A stretch of DNA of 64,000 bases from Solibacillus merdavium (lineage in GTDB: Bacteria > Bacillota > Bacilli > Bacillales_A > Planococcaceae): contig NZ_JACSPW010000005.1 of NCBI RefSeq assembly GCF_014836935.1, positions 124,001 through 188,000 on the forward strand, given 5' to 3'. The translations under genes were made by a program, and so were the position numbers. This document shows, one piece after another, positions 37,742 through 46,960 of the stretch (position 1 is the stretch's first letter; each line of letters starts with the position of its first letter). Below the pieces are notes generated by a model that did not search any database, had not been told where the DNA came from, and saw only the letters and a program-made list of their open reading frames with translations.

Positions 37742-37779
37742 AAATCGGTTACTTTGCTTGCCAGCAAAATAACCGATTT
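37742..37779 (-). terminator. Terminator of telA
   Basis: Stem AAATCGGTTA/TAACCGATTT with an 18-base loop (itself partly paired), then T8 on the minus strand. Confidence 0.85.
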
Positions 37780-37790
37780 CCAAATACTTT

Positions 37791-38942
37791 TTAAAGCGTT
37801 TTTAATTTTTCATATTCAAGTTGCAGCTGCTCGATTCTTTTACGGCCCTCTTCACGATTTCGGACTGTTTCTGCCTGAATTTGCTTCGTTTCTTCAATTC
37901 CGGCAATAATTGTACGCCAAGTTGTTTCGATTGTTTCCACTTTAATGCTTGGACTTCCAGCTTGTCGGGCAATGTTCACTGAATTTTGACGAACATTTTC
38001 TGCATTCCGTACAAGCATCTCATTTGTACGGCGGTCTAATTCAGCCATGGAATCAGATACGAGCTTTTGACGCTGCATTGTAACAGCATGAATGAGCCCT
38101 TGCTTAAAAATTGGAATCGTTGTAACAAATGCCGAGTTGATTTTCCCGATCAGATGATTATTGCCTTGCTGCATCAAGCGGATCTGTGGAGCGGACTGGA
38201 ACGATACTTGCTGAGCCATTTCCAAATCATAGACACGCTGCTCTAACAGCTCAATTCCACGTGTAATCGTCTCAAGCTCCATAATAGCTTCATGATCCCC
38301 TGCATCCGCTTTAGCCGATAAAGCGGGTACTTGTTGACGCAAATCATTTACCTTTATATCAATTGCAGCAATATGCTCACTTAAAGAATGGAAATAATTT
38401 AAGTTTTCATCATACATTTGCTCGAGTTGAATTGTATTTCTTTTCATTTCAACTTCGTATTTTTGAATTTCGTTGTAGACAACATCCACTTCTTTATTCA
38501 TCGAATCGTATTTTGACAGGATGCGTTCCAGCTGCTCTTTACTTTTTGAAAACAGTTTTTTTAGGAAGCCTTTTTTCTGTTCTTCCTGGAAATCCTGTGG
38601 GTCAAAGCGGTCCATAATTTTATTTAAATTATTCAGTAATGTCGTTGATTTTTCTAAATTGCTTTGTTTAATCGTTGCAAGCATACGGTCCGAAAACTTA
38701 GAAATGCCCTGTGCTGTTTCTTTCCCAAATTCCAACACCGCAATTTGATTTTTTACATCAATTTTCTGAGCCAGCTGCTGAACTTGCGGCTGTTGTTTTA
38801 AATGCTCCTGACGCTGGCGAATCTGTGAAAGCTCCTGTTCGGATACAAGCTGTTTTTGCGGTTGTTCCACTAAATCCGTCGTTTGCGTTGTGTCCTGCTC
38901 TGTACGCTTATTTAAATCTTCAAATAATGGATTTTCGTTCAT
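37791..38942 (-). CDS. telA: Toxic anion resistance TelA family protein
   Basis: A 383-aa cytoplasmic, mostly coiled-coil protein of the TelA/KlaA family, similar to B. subtilis YceH. The Gln-rich N-terminus (about 1-65) is followed by long helices, with the family-typical STLLNNLNKIMDRFDP and FLKKLFSKSKEQLERIL near residues 95-140. Homologues are linked to tellurite and envelope-stress resistance; the mechanism is unknown. It is not near a ter cluster here. GGGGGAG precedes the ATG. Confidence 0.9.
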   Translation of the reverse strand: MNENPLFEDLNKRTEQDTTQTTDLVEQPQKQLVSEQELSQIRQRQEHLKQQPQVQQLAQKIDVKNQIAVLEFGKETAQGISKFSDRMLATIKQSNLEKSTTLLNNLNKIMDRFDPQDFQEEQKKGFLKKLFSKSKEQLERILSKYDSMNKEVDVVYNEIQKYEVEMKRNTIQLEQMYDENLNYFHSLSEHIAAIDIKVNDLRQQVPALSAKADAGDHEAIMELETITRGIELLEQRVYDLEMAQQVSFQSAPQIRLMQQGNNHLIGKINSAFVTTIPIFKQGLIHAVTMQRQKLVSDSMAELDRRTNEMLVRNAENVRQNSVNIARQAGSPSIKVETIETTWRTIIAGIEETKQIQAETVRNREEGRKRIEQLQLEYEKLKTL

Positions 38943-39085
38943 CGTTAACTCCCCCGTTCTATGTACTATTAGTATTTACGTCAAAACAAGTGAAAAGTTT
39001 CATCCTCTTACTGGTAATTATAACTGAAACGAACTTTTATTATCTATAATTTATCAGTGATTTTAGCACCCCTACTTAAAATGAC

Positions 39086-39122
39086 GAAAAAAATGCCCTT
39101 TTATACAAAAAGGACATTTTTT
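39086..39122 (-). terminator. Terminator of the MFS gene
   Basis: Hairpin AAAAAATGCCCTTTT/AAAAAGGACATTTTTT with one mismatch pair and a 4-base loop. It is bidirectional in form and lies about 100 bp past the MFS stop. Confidence 0.65.
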
Positions 39123-39218
39123 CAAGTCTACTATTGGGGGAGAGACTTCACACCCATACAGGCTTTGCATGAGTCTATAATTAAATTACCCTAAAGTCAT
39201 TAATGTAAACCAATTATT

Positions 39219-40832
39219 TTAATGTTGTAAAGATTTATTTCGTATCGGCTTTAAAATTAGACCCGTCACAAAAATGCATATTGCGATAACAACAGCCGAA
39301 TAAAACAATCCACTATAACCGCTCTGCGCAGCCATTGTAGTCACTTCATTCACCGAGTTCAAAACAGCATTCTTTAATGCGGGATCCTGAATATTTTGTA
39401 CAATGCCCATCATCTGCTGTTCAGAAAACTCTGCACTACCTGCAAACTGGCTACCAATTTGCGCAAGCTCGGCTGTCGCTTCCTCGGTTAAATTGGCTTG
39501 TTGAACATTATTTTGTAAAATCGATTGGAAATCTGTTTTAAAGATTGTTGGGATTTCACTAAACCCTCGTGCAATGAAGCCTGCATAGATCGTTGGAGCA
39601 ATTGTCATCCCGATCGTACGGATTAATGATAACGAGGCAAGTGCAGTCCCTTTATTTGTTTGCAATTTCTCAGTCGCCAAAATATTTAAAGGTGCACCTA
39701 ATAGAACCCCCATACCTACACCGCCAATGATCGATGCGATGACAAACTGCCATTTTGCATCAATCCATGCCGGGAACAGGAAAAACCCTATTGCAGCAAC
39801 AATTCCTGAAAATAATACAGCTAAAATCGGACCGCGTTTATCGACTAATATACCACCAACTGCCGCTCCAATACCTGCTGCTATTGCGAGTGGTGTCATC
39901 CAATAACCGGCATGCTCGGATTTAATGCCCATAACCTGCTCTGAGAATGCGGGAATGAAGATCATCGCAGCAAGCATTGCTCCAGATAAAAGCCCAAGTA
40001 ATAATGTTAGTAAATACGTTGGCTGACGCATTAATGACACCGGTAATATCGGGTCGCCACCCTTTCGTTCCAAGCGGGTTTCATAGAAATAAAGAATAAT
40101 TAATATAATAATTCCAGCTAATAAAAACGGATATACGTCTGTCGCCAATAACGATTTAAAGAAATTAAGCCCTGTAATATTTGTTAACCCGTACATGATT
40201 CCTAAAATAGCAATCGATAATAGCACGGTGCCTGTCATATCGAGCTTTCCAGGTGTAGGATCTTTAATTTCCTCTAGCTTTGTGATGCCCATAATGACAA
40301 GGAATACAGCTATCGGAACATTGATTAAAAATAACCAGTGCCAGCTACCTGTTAAATCCAAAATAACACTTCCGATATTCGGACCTAAAACGGCAGCAAT
40401 ACCATTCATCCCGCCAAGCATACCGAGAGCTTTCCCTTGTTTTTCAGCAGGCAATGTACTAACAACATAAGAGGTACCGATAATGAAAATACCACCGCCG
40501 CCCATAGCCTGAATAAACCGGGCAATTAAATAAAATGTAAAGTTAGGACTAAGCGCTACAAGTAACGAACCGAGACCAAATAGTGCAATCTCCACGATAA
40601 ATAACTTTTTCCGACCGTAACGATCTGAAAGCTTACCTACAATTGGTACACTAATTGCCAATCCGAGTGTATATAACGTTATCCCCCATGCTCCCCAGTT
40701 TGCTTCCACATTGAAAGACTGATTAATTGTCGTTAAAGCCGCGCTAATTATTCCATTATCAAGAGCGGCCATAAAAACACCTATGGCAAACAACGTAATT
40801 GCCCAGGTTTGAGAAGATTTAGAATTGGTCAC
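39219..40832 (-). CDS. DHA2 (EmrB/QacA) family MFS drug exporter
   Basis: A 537-aa, 14-helix major facilitator. Motif A is GKLSDRYGRKKLF (near 63) and motif C-like GGMNGIAAVLGPNIGS lies near 145. A large C-terminal extracytoplasmic loop (about 440-510) precedes the last helix, as in QacA-like members. It exports hydrophobic compounds with proton antiport. GTG 40832 is seven bases after AAGGTG; an ATG two codons earlier is an alternative. Confidence 0.9.
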   Translation of the reverse strand: MTNSKSSQTWAITLFAIGVFMAALDNGIISAALTTINQSFNVEANWGAWGITLYTLGLAISVPIVGKLSDRYGRKKLFIVEIALFGLGSLLVALSPNFTFYLIARFIQAMGGGGIFIIGTSYVVSTLPAEKQGKALGMLGGMNGIAAVLGPNIGSVILDLTGSWHWLFLINVPIAVFLVIMGITKLEEIKDPTPGKLDMTGTVLLSIAILGIMYGLTNITGLNFFKSLLATDVYPFLLAGIIILIILYFYETRLERKGGDPILPVSLMRQPTYLLTLLLGLLSGAMLAAMIFIPAFSEQVMGIKSEHAGYWMTPLAIAAGIGAAVGGILVDKRGPILAVLFSGIVAAIGFFLFPAWIDAKWQFVIASIIGGVGMGVLLGAPLNILATEKLQTNKGTALASLSLIRTIGMTIAPTIYAGFIARGFSEIPTIFKTDFQSILQNNVQQANLTEEATAELAQIGSQFAGSAEFSEQQMMGIVQNIQDPALKNAVLNSVNEVTTMAAQSGYSGLFYSAVVIAICIFVTGLILKPIRNKSLQH

Positions 40833-40943
40833 TTTCATTCACCTTTCTTGTTAAGATGACTAATATTATAACTCAAAAAAAACCTACTTTCTAAAAAAAA
40901 CTTAATGTAGGCAAAAGATTTAAATTGAGAGCTGGAGATAGCA

Positions 40944-40984
40944 AAAAGATGCTCCATAATTTTTATGATTACAGAGCATCTTTT
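40944..40984 (-). terminator. Terminator of argGH
   Basis: Stem AAAAGATGCTC/GAGCATCTTTT just downstream of argH. Confidence 0.85.
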
Positions 40985-40989
40985 ATGCA

Positions 40990-42363
40990 TTATTTTAAGT
41001 GTGTTTTAGCAATTTCAATTTGATTGGCAACTTGCTCAAAGCCTGTGCCACCAAGTGAATTACGACGACGTACTGCTGCTTCTGGAGCTAGCACTTCATA
41101 AATATCCTCTTCTATTAAAGCAGATTCCTTTTGCATTTCAGTTAAAGGTAAATCTAATAGATAAATCCCTTGTTGGATGCATGTAAATACGAGTTTACCA
41201 GTTACTTCATGCGCTTCACGGAATGGCATCCCTTTTGTCGCTAAGTAATCAGCCAGCTCTGTCGCATTGGAGAAGTCTGAATGAACTGCACTATGAAGAC
41301 GTGGTTTATTCACGACCATTGTGCGTACCATTCCTTCAAATATTTTAAGAGAGCCAAGTACCGTTTCCATCGTATCAAACATGCCTTCTTTATCTTCCTG
41401 CATATCTTTGTTGTACGTTAATGGCGTTCCTTTTAAAACCGTTAAAAGACCGACTAAATTACCGAATGCACGTCCTGCTTTACCACGAATCAGTTCTGCC
41501 ATATCCGGATTTTTCTTTTGAGGCATAATGGATGAGCCTGTTGAAAACGCATCATCCAGCTCAATGAATTTAAATTCATCTGTTGACCAAATAATAATTT
41601 CCTCAGCAAAACGAGATAAGTGTGTCATTAATAATGCCGAATTCGATAAAAACTCCACGATGAAATCACGGTCACTTACCGCATCCATTGAGTTGGCATA
41701 AACTTGAGAAAAACCTAGTAGTTCCGCTGATTTAAGACGATCAATCGGGAAAGTCGTTCCTGCCATCGCACCGGCACCTAAAGGCAAAATATCAATGCGC
41801 TTCATCGATTCGATAAAGCGTTCTTTATCACGCTCTAATTGCCAGAAGTATACCATTAAATGATGAGCAAAGCTTATCGGCTGTGCACGCTGTAAATGCG
41901 TATAGCCAGGTGCGATTGTCTCGATATTGTCTTCGGCTTGCGCAATGATTGTTTTTTGGAAATTCTCAATTAATCCAACAACTTCAGGTACACGTTTCTT
42001 TAAAAACAAATGCATATCTGTTGCAACTTGGTCATTTCGAGAACGCCCAGTATGTAGTTTTCCTCCTACTGGTCCAATTAAATCGATTAGCATTTTTTCT
42101 AAATTCAAATGGATATCTTCATTCGCAACTAAGAATTCCAATTCGCCAGCTTCTGCTTTTACTTTTAATTGTGCTAAACCGGCCAAAATTTTCGTTACAT
42201 CTTCAGCAGGTAAAATATTTTGTGCACCGAGCATTGTTACATGTGCTACAGAACCTTCAATATCTTCCAATACTAATTGCTGATCAAAGCCAATTGATGC
42301 TCCGAACTCGTCTACCCAGCTTTCCGCTGACTTTTGGAAACGTCCGCCCCATAATTTTGCCAT
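40990..42363 (-). CDS. argH: Argininosuccinate lyase
   Basis: Last step of arginine synthesis, cleaving argininosuccinate to arginine and fumarate. At 457 aa it starts MAKLWGGRF, has [12 protein letters not shown] and the fumarase-superfamily signature [15 protein letters not shown] 42363 follows AGGAGAG by eight bases; the open frame continues upstream without an RBS. It lies 146 bp downstream of argG, with a hairpin between that may tune expression. Confidence 0.96.
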   Translation of the reverse strand: MAKLWGGRFQKSAESWVDEFGASIGFDQQLVLEDIEGSVAHVTMLGAQNILPAEDVTKILAGLAQLKVKAEAGELEFLVANEDIHLNLEKMLIDLIGPVGGKLHTGRSRNDQVATDMHLFLKKRVPEVVGLIENFQKTIIAQAEDNIETIAPGYTHLQRAQPISFAHHLMVYFWQLERDKERFIESMKRIDILPLGAGAMAGTTFPIDRLKSAELLGFSQVYANSMDAVSDRDFIVEFLSNSALLMTHLSRFAEEIIIWSTDEFKFIELDDAFSTGSSIMPQKKNPDMAELIRGKAGRAFGNLVGLLTVLKGTPLTYNKDMQEDKEGMFDTMETVLGSLKIFEGMVRTMVVNKPRLHSAVHSDFSNATELADYLATKGMPFREAHEVTGKLVFTCIQQGIYLLDLPLTEMQKESALIEEDIYEVLAPEAAVRRRNSLGGTGFEQVANQIEIAKTHLK

Positions 42364-42469
42364 AATGATTTCTCTCCTTATCCGTTTTGCCTCGATATCA
42401 TTGTATTTAATAGAGGCTTTAACCTCCGATATGAGCAATAGCTCTTATTAATTGAAGTTAAAAGAAGAA

Positions 42470-42490
42470 GCGACTCGGGAACCGAATCGC
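42470..42490 (-). terminator. Hairpin between argG and argH (terminator or attenuator)
   Basis: On the minus strand GCGATTCGG pairs with CCGAGTCGC (one G-T pair) over a 3-base loop and runs into TTCTTCTTTT. It lies 20 bases past argG and about 105 bases before argH, so it may reduce argH relative to argG. Confidence 0.6.
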
Positions 42491-42509
42491 TCACTTCAAT
42501 ATATTTTGA

Positions 42510-43721
42510 TTATTTTACTGTTTGTTTCGTATTTTTTGCAATTTCAGAAGCAACAACAGTTGGCATACCCCATAGTTCGATGAAGCCAACAGCCGATGCA
42601 TGGTTGAATTTATCGTGCTTAGAATACGTAGCTAATTCTTCAGAGTATAAAGAATTTGCTGATTTACGGCCTTCAACAATTGCATGGCCTTTGTATAATT
42701 TCACACGTACTGTACCATTTACGTACTTTTGCGTTTCCTTCAAGAATGCTACCAACGCTGTACGGATCGGGTTGAACCAAAGACCGTTATAAATGATTTC
42801 TGATAATTTATGTTCAATGATTGGCTTAAAATGTGCAAGCTCTTTTACTAATGTGATATCTTCCAACTCTTTATGCGCAGTAAGTAACACTTTTGCACCT
42901 GGAATTTCGTATACTTCACGAGATTTAATACCAACTAAACGGTTTTCAACGTGGTCAATACGGCCAACACCATGTTTACCTGCAACTTTATTTAATTCTT
43001 CAATTAAATCCGCTAGTTTCATTTCTTTACCATTAATAGAAACTGGTTTACCTTCAACGAACTCAATTTCCACATATTCTGCAGTATCCGGCGCATTTTC
43101 TACCGATACTGTTAAGCCATATGCTTCTTCAGGTGGTGCTACCCAAGGATCTTCCATTACGCCTGCTTCGTTGGCACGACCCCATAAGTTTTGGTCGATT
43201 GAGAATGGTGAATCGATTGTTGCCGGGATTGGCACACCATGTTTTGCAGCGTATTCGATTTCCTCATCACGGCTCCAGCCCCACTCACGTACAGGTGCTA
43301 AAACTTCTAAATCAGGATTTAACGCTTTAATCGATACTTCAAAACGTACTTGGTCATTCCCTTTACCTGTACAACCGTGTGCAACAGCGTCTGCGTTTGT
43401 TTCAGTTGCAATTTCAACTAATTTTTTAGAAATTAATGGACGAGATAATGCAGATACTAATGGATATTTTTGCTCGTACCATGTATGACCTTGTAATGAG
43501 ATTAGTGCATATTCTTCCGCAAATTCATCTTTTGCATCAATCATATATGATTCAACAGCACCCACTTGAAGTGCCTTGTTTTTAATAAATTCAAGATCTT
43601 TTCCTTCACCTACATCTAGGCATACTGCAATTACGTCCCAACCTTGTTCTTTTAACCATGGAATTGCTACTGATGTATCAAGACCACCTGAGTATGCTAA
43701 TACGACTTTCTTGTTTGCCAT
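42510..43721 (-). CDS. argG: Argininosuccinate synthase
   Basis: It joins citrulline and aspartate with ATP in arginine synthesis. At 403 aa it starts [17 protein letters not shown] (PP-loop) and shows the family stretches [13 protein letters not shown] and [17 protein letters not shown] 43721 follows TTGGAGG by eight bases; the frame extends 44 codons upstream through the promoter and is not translated. First gene of argGH. Confidence 0.97.
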   Translation of the reverse strand: MANKKVVLAYSGGLDTSVAIPWLKEQGWDVIAVCLDVGEGKDLEFIKNKALQVGAVESYMIDAKDEFAEEYALISLQGHTWYEQKYPLVSALSRPLISKKLVEIATETNADAVAHGCTGKGNDQVRFEVSIKALNPDLEVLAPVREWGWSRDEEIEYAAKHGVPIPATIDSPFSIDQNLWGRANEAGVMEDPWVAPPEEAYGLTVSVENAPDTAEYVEIEFVEGKPVSINGKEMKLADLIEELNKVAGKHGVGRIDHVENRLVGIKSREVYEIPGAKVLLTAHKELEDITLVKELAHFKPIIEHKLSEIIYNGLWFNPIRTALVAFLKETQKYVNGTVRVKLYKGHAIVEGRKSANSLYSEELATYSKHDKFNHASAVGFIELWGMPTVVASEIAKNTKQTVK

Positions 43722-43740
43722 GTTAATTGCCTCCAAATGA

Positions 43741-43754
43741 TGTATGTTTATACA
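43741..43754 (-). promoter_or_regulatory. Candidate ARG box in the argG leader
   Basis: TGTATGTTTATACA, a 5-bp-arm palindrome, lies between the argG promoter and RBS and resembles an AT-rich ArgR/AhrC operator half. A second loose match follows within 20 bp. A further palindrome, GCATAAAAATGC, lies at 43887-43898. Confidence 0.4.
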
Positions 43755-43777
43755 ATGTAATAAAAGTTTATACACGA

Positions 43778-43806
43778 ATAGTACCATGTTATAAAAATAA
43801 ACGCAA
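43778..43806 (-). promoter_or_regulatory. Promoter of argGH
   Basis: TTGCGT (43801-43806) and TACTAT (43778-43783) with 17-bp spacing on the minus strand, about 55 bp before the argG start. Confidence 0.55.
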
Positions 43807-43921
43807 CTGCATTTATATAAAATTTTAGAGTTTTTTGTACTATCAAAAAACATTTATTTTCATGGTTTCAGTACTTACTCGTTTTTGCATAAAAATGCTA
43901 ATATTTGCATGAATTTAAAAA

Positions 43922-43956
43922 GTGAATTCTATAAAAATACATTCAATAGAATTCAC
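43922..43956 (-). terminator. Terminator of the SDR gene
   Basis: Perfect 11-bp stem GTGAATTCTAT/ATAGAATTCAC followed by TTTTTAAATT on the minus strand. Confidence 0.75.
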
Positions 43957-43965
43957 ATAACTTCC

Positions 43966-44712
43966 TTATTTCTTATTAAAAAATCCTTTTCCTAATAATT
44001 CGACGAGTACAGGTGCTACTGCATACAGCTTACTCGTTACCCCCATGATACGAGGTAAGTTCACTTCACGTGGTTTTTTCTCAATGGCACGCACTATTTC
44101 AAAAGCAACCTTTTCCGGTTGAATTAAAAACTTCTCAATTGCATCACGGTAAACGTTGGATGCATCCGCTTTTTGAAGAAAAGGCGTATCAATTGGACCA
44201 GGATAAATTCCTGTAACAAATATGTTGTGATCGCTAAGCTCCAATCGAAGGCCATTCACAAAACCTGTTATTGCATGTTTACTCGCTGCATATACACTCG
44301 CTTTTGTTGTTGCAACCTTCCCTGCCTGCGAACCAACAAATATAAAATGACCGCTGTTTTTTTCAATCATGACAGGTGCCAATCTTTTCGTTAAATGGAT
44401 AGGTGCACGCACATTGACATCGAGCATTGTATCGATTTCCTGATCGGATAGATTCACCGCGCTCTCAAAATAGCCCAGTCCCGCATTTAATATCGCTACA
44501 TCTATCGCCGGTAATTTGGATATTACATAATCTATATCAGTAGGAATCCGTAAATCCGCTTTAAATGCGATTGCCCCGATACTTTCCAAATATTTTAATG
44601 CACTTTCGTTTCGTCCGGTTGCATAGACCGTATGCCCCGCCTTTACAAGCATTTCCGTCGTAATTCGTCCGATGCCGCTTGTAGCACCCGTTATAAAGAT
44701 TGTTTTTTTCAT
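43966..44712 (-). CDS. Short-chain dehydrogenase/reductase
   Basis: A 248-aa classical SDR. The cofactor motif is TGATSGIG and the structural NAG is in LNAGLGY. Catalytic Ser is in FVGSQAG and the YxxxK in YAASKHA. The residues after the second strand (ATGRNE) suggest NADP(H). Substrate unknown. AAGGGGAAA precedes the ATG. It is downstream of nsrR on the same strand, but an nsrR terminator separates them. Confidence 0.9.
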   Translation of the reverse strand: MKKTIFITGATSGIGRITTEMLVKAGHTVYATGRNESALKYLESIGAIAFKADLRIPTDIDYVISKLPAIDVAILNAGLGYFESAVNLSDQEIDTMLDVNVRAPIHLTKRLAPVMIEKNSGHFIFVGSQAGKVATTKASVYAASKHAITGFVNGLRLELSDHNIFVTGIYPGPIDTPFLQKADASNVYRDAIEKFLIQPEKVAFEIVRAIEKKPREVNLPRIMGVTSKLYAVAPVLVELLGKGFFNKK

Positions 44713-44750
44713 AATTTCCCCTTTTTTACCATTGTTTTTTTATATTAAAA

Positions 44751-44776
44751 AACTAGTAAACAGTTATTTACTAGTT
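44751..44776 (-). terminator. Terminator of nsrR
   Basis: Stem AACTAGTAAA/TTTACTAGTT overlaps the nsrR stop and is followed by T6 on the minus strand. Confidence 0.75.
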
Positions 44777-45213
44777 TCGTTTATACCAAATAATTCACTT
44801 AAAATGTCTGTCGATACGAGAACATCTGCCAATGTATAGGAATCAAGTACAGCTAAATAAGCTTTTAATGCTTCAGCCAATGCAAATTTCAACCTACACT
44901 CGGGTGATATTTTGCAAAGATTGCTTTCAGGATTAAAACATTCAACTATGTGGAAATCCTCTTCCGTTTTACGGACAACCTCACCGATATTAATTTGTGC
45001 CGGATCTAGTGCCAGACGGATCCCGCCTCCGCGTCCACGTATTGTTTCAATATATCCGTGCTGTCCTAAATCATAAGTAACTTTCATTAAATGATTTTTG
45101 GAAATTTGATACGCATCTGCAATTTCCTGGATTGTCACTAAATGTTCTCTACCACGTACACCTAAATACATGAGCGTACGTAAAGAATAATCTGTATATA
45201 CTGTTAAGCGCAC
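44764..45213 (-). CDS. nsrR: Nitric-oxide-sensing Rrf2 repressor NsrR
   Basis: A 149-aa Rrf2-family regulator. It starts RLTVYTDYSLR, has the winged-helix segment ISKNHLMKVTYDLGQHGYIETIRGRGGGIRL, and carries three cysteines (ECFNPESNLCKISPEC) that hold the iron-sulfur cluster read by NO. I prefer GTG 45213, matching the usual N-terminus; an ATG four codons earlier is possible. It is divergent from hmp and should repress it. Confidence 0.93.
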   Translation of the reverse strand: MRLTVYTDYSLRTLMYLGVRGREHLVTIQEIADAYQISKNHLMKVTYDLGQHGYIETIRGRGGGIRLALDPAQINIGEVVRKTEEDFHIVECFNPESNLCKISPECRLKFALAEALKAYLAVLDSYTLADVLVSTDILSELFGINETSK

Positions 45214-45287
45214 GCTGTTCACCATCTTTCTTCACTTTCAGTATAACATTTTATAAGGTTTGGTCGACTAGAACGACTTAATTTTAA

Positions 45288-45345
45288 AAGATGTATTTTA
45301 GATATATGTTTGTGACAGATTTGTTAAAGATGTATTTTTCATATT
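45288..45345 (+). promoter_or_regulatory. Two NsrR-like operators upstream of hmp
   Basis: AAGATGTATTTTAGATATAT (45288-45307) and AAAGATGTATTTTTCATATT (45326-45345) share the AAGATGTATTT half-site known from Bacillus NsrR targets. The second ends on the hmp -35 box. Confidence 0.65.
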
Positions 45346-45372
45346 GCTTTAAACTTTACTCAGCAGTATATT
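45344..45372 (+). promoter_or_regulatory. Promoter of hmp
   Basis: TTGCTT and TATATT with a 17-bp spacer, about 50 bp before the hmp start and overlapping the second NsrR site. Confidence 0.65.
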
Positions 45373-45420
45373 GAGTGTGCAAGAAAGAAACTAACCAAAT
45401 TTTGAGGGGACGTGCGCTTT

Positions 45421-46581
45421 ATGTTAGCACAACAAACAATTGATACAATTAAATCTACAGTACCAGTATTGGAGGTACACGGATTAGCTATTACAAAAAC
45501 TTTCTATTCAAATCTATTTAAAGACAATCCACAATTACTGAACATTTTTAACCATACAAACCAAAAGAAAGATCGTCAGCAAACAGCTTTAGCAAACACA
45601 GTGTATGCAGCAGCAGTTCACATCGATAACCTGGAGGCAATCGTTCCAGCTGTTGTTCAAATTGCACATAAACACGTAAGCTTAGGTATTTTACCAGAGC
45701 ATTATCCAATTGTAGGTAAATATTTATTAGCAGCAATTAAAGAAGTACTTGGAGACGCAGCTACTGATGACATTATCGATGCATGGGCAAAAGCATACGG
45801 CGTCATTGCGGATGTATTTATTTCAGTGGAGGAAGATTTATACCAAGCTACAGAAAACGCTGGAGGATGGCGCTTATTCAAAGATTTTACGATTGAAAAA
45901 GTTGTGGAAGAAAGCGAAGCAGTGAAATCCTTCTATTTAAAACCTGCTGACGGAGAGAAATTACCTGTATTCAAAGCGGGTCAATTCATTACATTACGTA
46001 CGCAAGTACCGGGTGAAGAGTTCTTAATGAACCGTCAATACACACTTACTGATGGAACGGAAGACTATTTCCGCATTTCTGTTAAACGTGAAGACGATGT
46101 AACACCAAACGGCATTGTTTCAAACTTCCTGCATAACGCAGAAATCGGCACGAAAGTCGATGTAAGTGCTCCAGCAGGTGTGTTCACATTAGTACAAAAT
46201 GATAGCCCTGTTCTATTTATTAGCGGCGGTGTTGGTGTAACACCACTACAAGGCATGCTTAAAACAATGGAAGGCCGCCAAGCATCATTCATCCAATGTG
46301 CCCGCAACGAAAATGTAGCAGCGTTTAAAGAATCAATCGAACAAAATGTAGCAGCTACAGACGGTAAATACAAAGCAGTTTATTCGGATCTAGATGGCTA
46401 TGTAACAAAAGCTCAAATCGAGGAATTCCTTGTACCAGGTATGGAAGTGTATGTATGTGGTCCAACTGCATTCATGGAAACAGTCATTCAATACTTAGTC
46501 GAGCTAGGTGTACCTGGAGATAAAATTCACTATGAGTTCTTCGGTGCTGCGATGGCATTGCAGATTAAGAAGACGGCTTAA
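45421..46581 (+). CDS. hmp: Flavohaemoprotein, nitric oxide dioxygenase
   Basis: It detoxifies NO to nitrate. At 386 aa it has an N-terminal globin domain (proximal His in [12 protein letters not shown] near residue 82), a FAD-binding barrel (NRQYTLTDG) and a C-terminal NAD-binding domain ([24 protein letters not shown]). ATG 45421 follows GAGGGG by about 12 bases; a GTG three codons earlier sits too close to the RBS. Divergent from its regulator nsrR. Confidence 0.97.
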   Translation: MLAQQTIDTIKSTVPVLEVHGLAITKTFYSNLFKDNPQLLNIFNHTNQKKDRQQTALANTVYAAAVHIDNLEAIVPAVVQIAHKHVSLGILPEHYPIVGKYLLAAIKEVLGDAATDDIIDAWAKAYGVIADVFISVEEDLYQATENAGGWRLFKDFTIEKVVEESEAVKSFYLKPADGEKLPVFKAGQFITLRTQVPGEEFLMNRQYTLTDGTEDYFRISVKREDDVTPNGIVSNFLHNAEIGTKVDVSAPAGVFTLVQNDSPVLFISGGVGVTPLQGMLKTMEGRQASFIQCARNENVAAFKESIEQNVAATDGKYKAVYSDLDGYVTKAQIEEFLVPGMEVYVCGPTAFMETVIQYLVELGVPGDKIHYEFFGAAMALQIKKTA

Positions 46582-46615
46582 GTTATTGCAAAACCCTTAT
46601 ATAATATGAAGAAAC

Positions 46616-46649
46616 AGCCAGTTGCCGGTTTTGTCGGGACTGGCTTTTA
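46616..46649 (+). terminator. Terminator of hmp
   Basis: Stem AGCCAGT/ACTGGCT with a 16-base loop that is itself partly paired, followed by a T-tract. Confidence 0.75.
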
Positions 46650-46662
46650 TTGCATTAACAAG

Positions 46663-46915
46663 TCATCTAATTAAGAAAAGAGGCCGGGTTAAAAGATTGG
46701 AATCGGAGGGGGCCAGAGTAGCTGACGGCAGACGACTTTCACTATAAGCATAGCTTCCTATGGGAATAGCGTGACGCCTGAAACTTTCGTGTAAGGCCAC
46801 GCCCGTGGAAAGCATACCCAGAATGCAAATCAATTTTACTATAGCAAAAACCATTATTTTTCTCTGTGAGAAGAAAATGATAGTTTTAGTTTTGTCCAAC
46901 CTCTCCTATAACAAC
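46663..46915 (-). repeat. Interspersed intergenic repeat, copy 4 (inverted)
   Basis: Read on the minus strand it has GAGAGGTTGGACAAAAC, a hairpin with TTCTCACAGAGAAAA, GTATGCTTTCCACGGGCGTG, CGCTATTCCCATAGGAAGC and CTCCGATTCCAATC, in the same order as copies 2 and 3. It marks the junction between housekeeping genes and the accessory region. Confidence 0.8.
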
Positions 46916-46960
46916 GGAAAACTCCCCTAAAGTAATTACACTAGTCACCTGTCATTTCAA

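Noticed and set aside
37791-38942. TelA as part of a phage- or colicin-resistance ter cluster
   Set aside because: No terD-, terC- or terZ-like genes surround it; the neighbours are an esterase and an MFS exporter.
42793-43488. Long plus-strand open frame (231 codons) opposite argG
   Set aside because: It is antisense to the well-supported argG, lacks an RBS and has no recognisable domain; it is a codon-bias shadow.
46663-46899. Minus-strand frame of 78 codons as a gene
   Set aside because: It lies entirely in the interspersed repeat, and its translation follows the repeat rather than a protein family.
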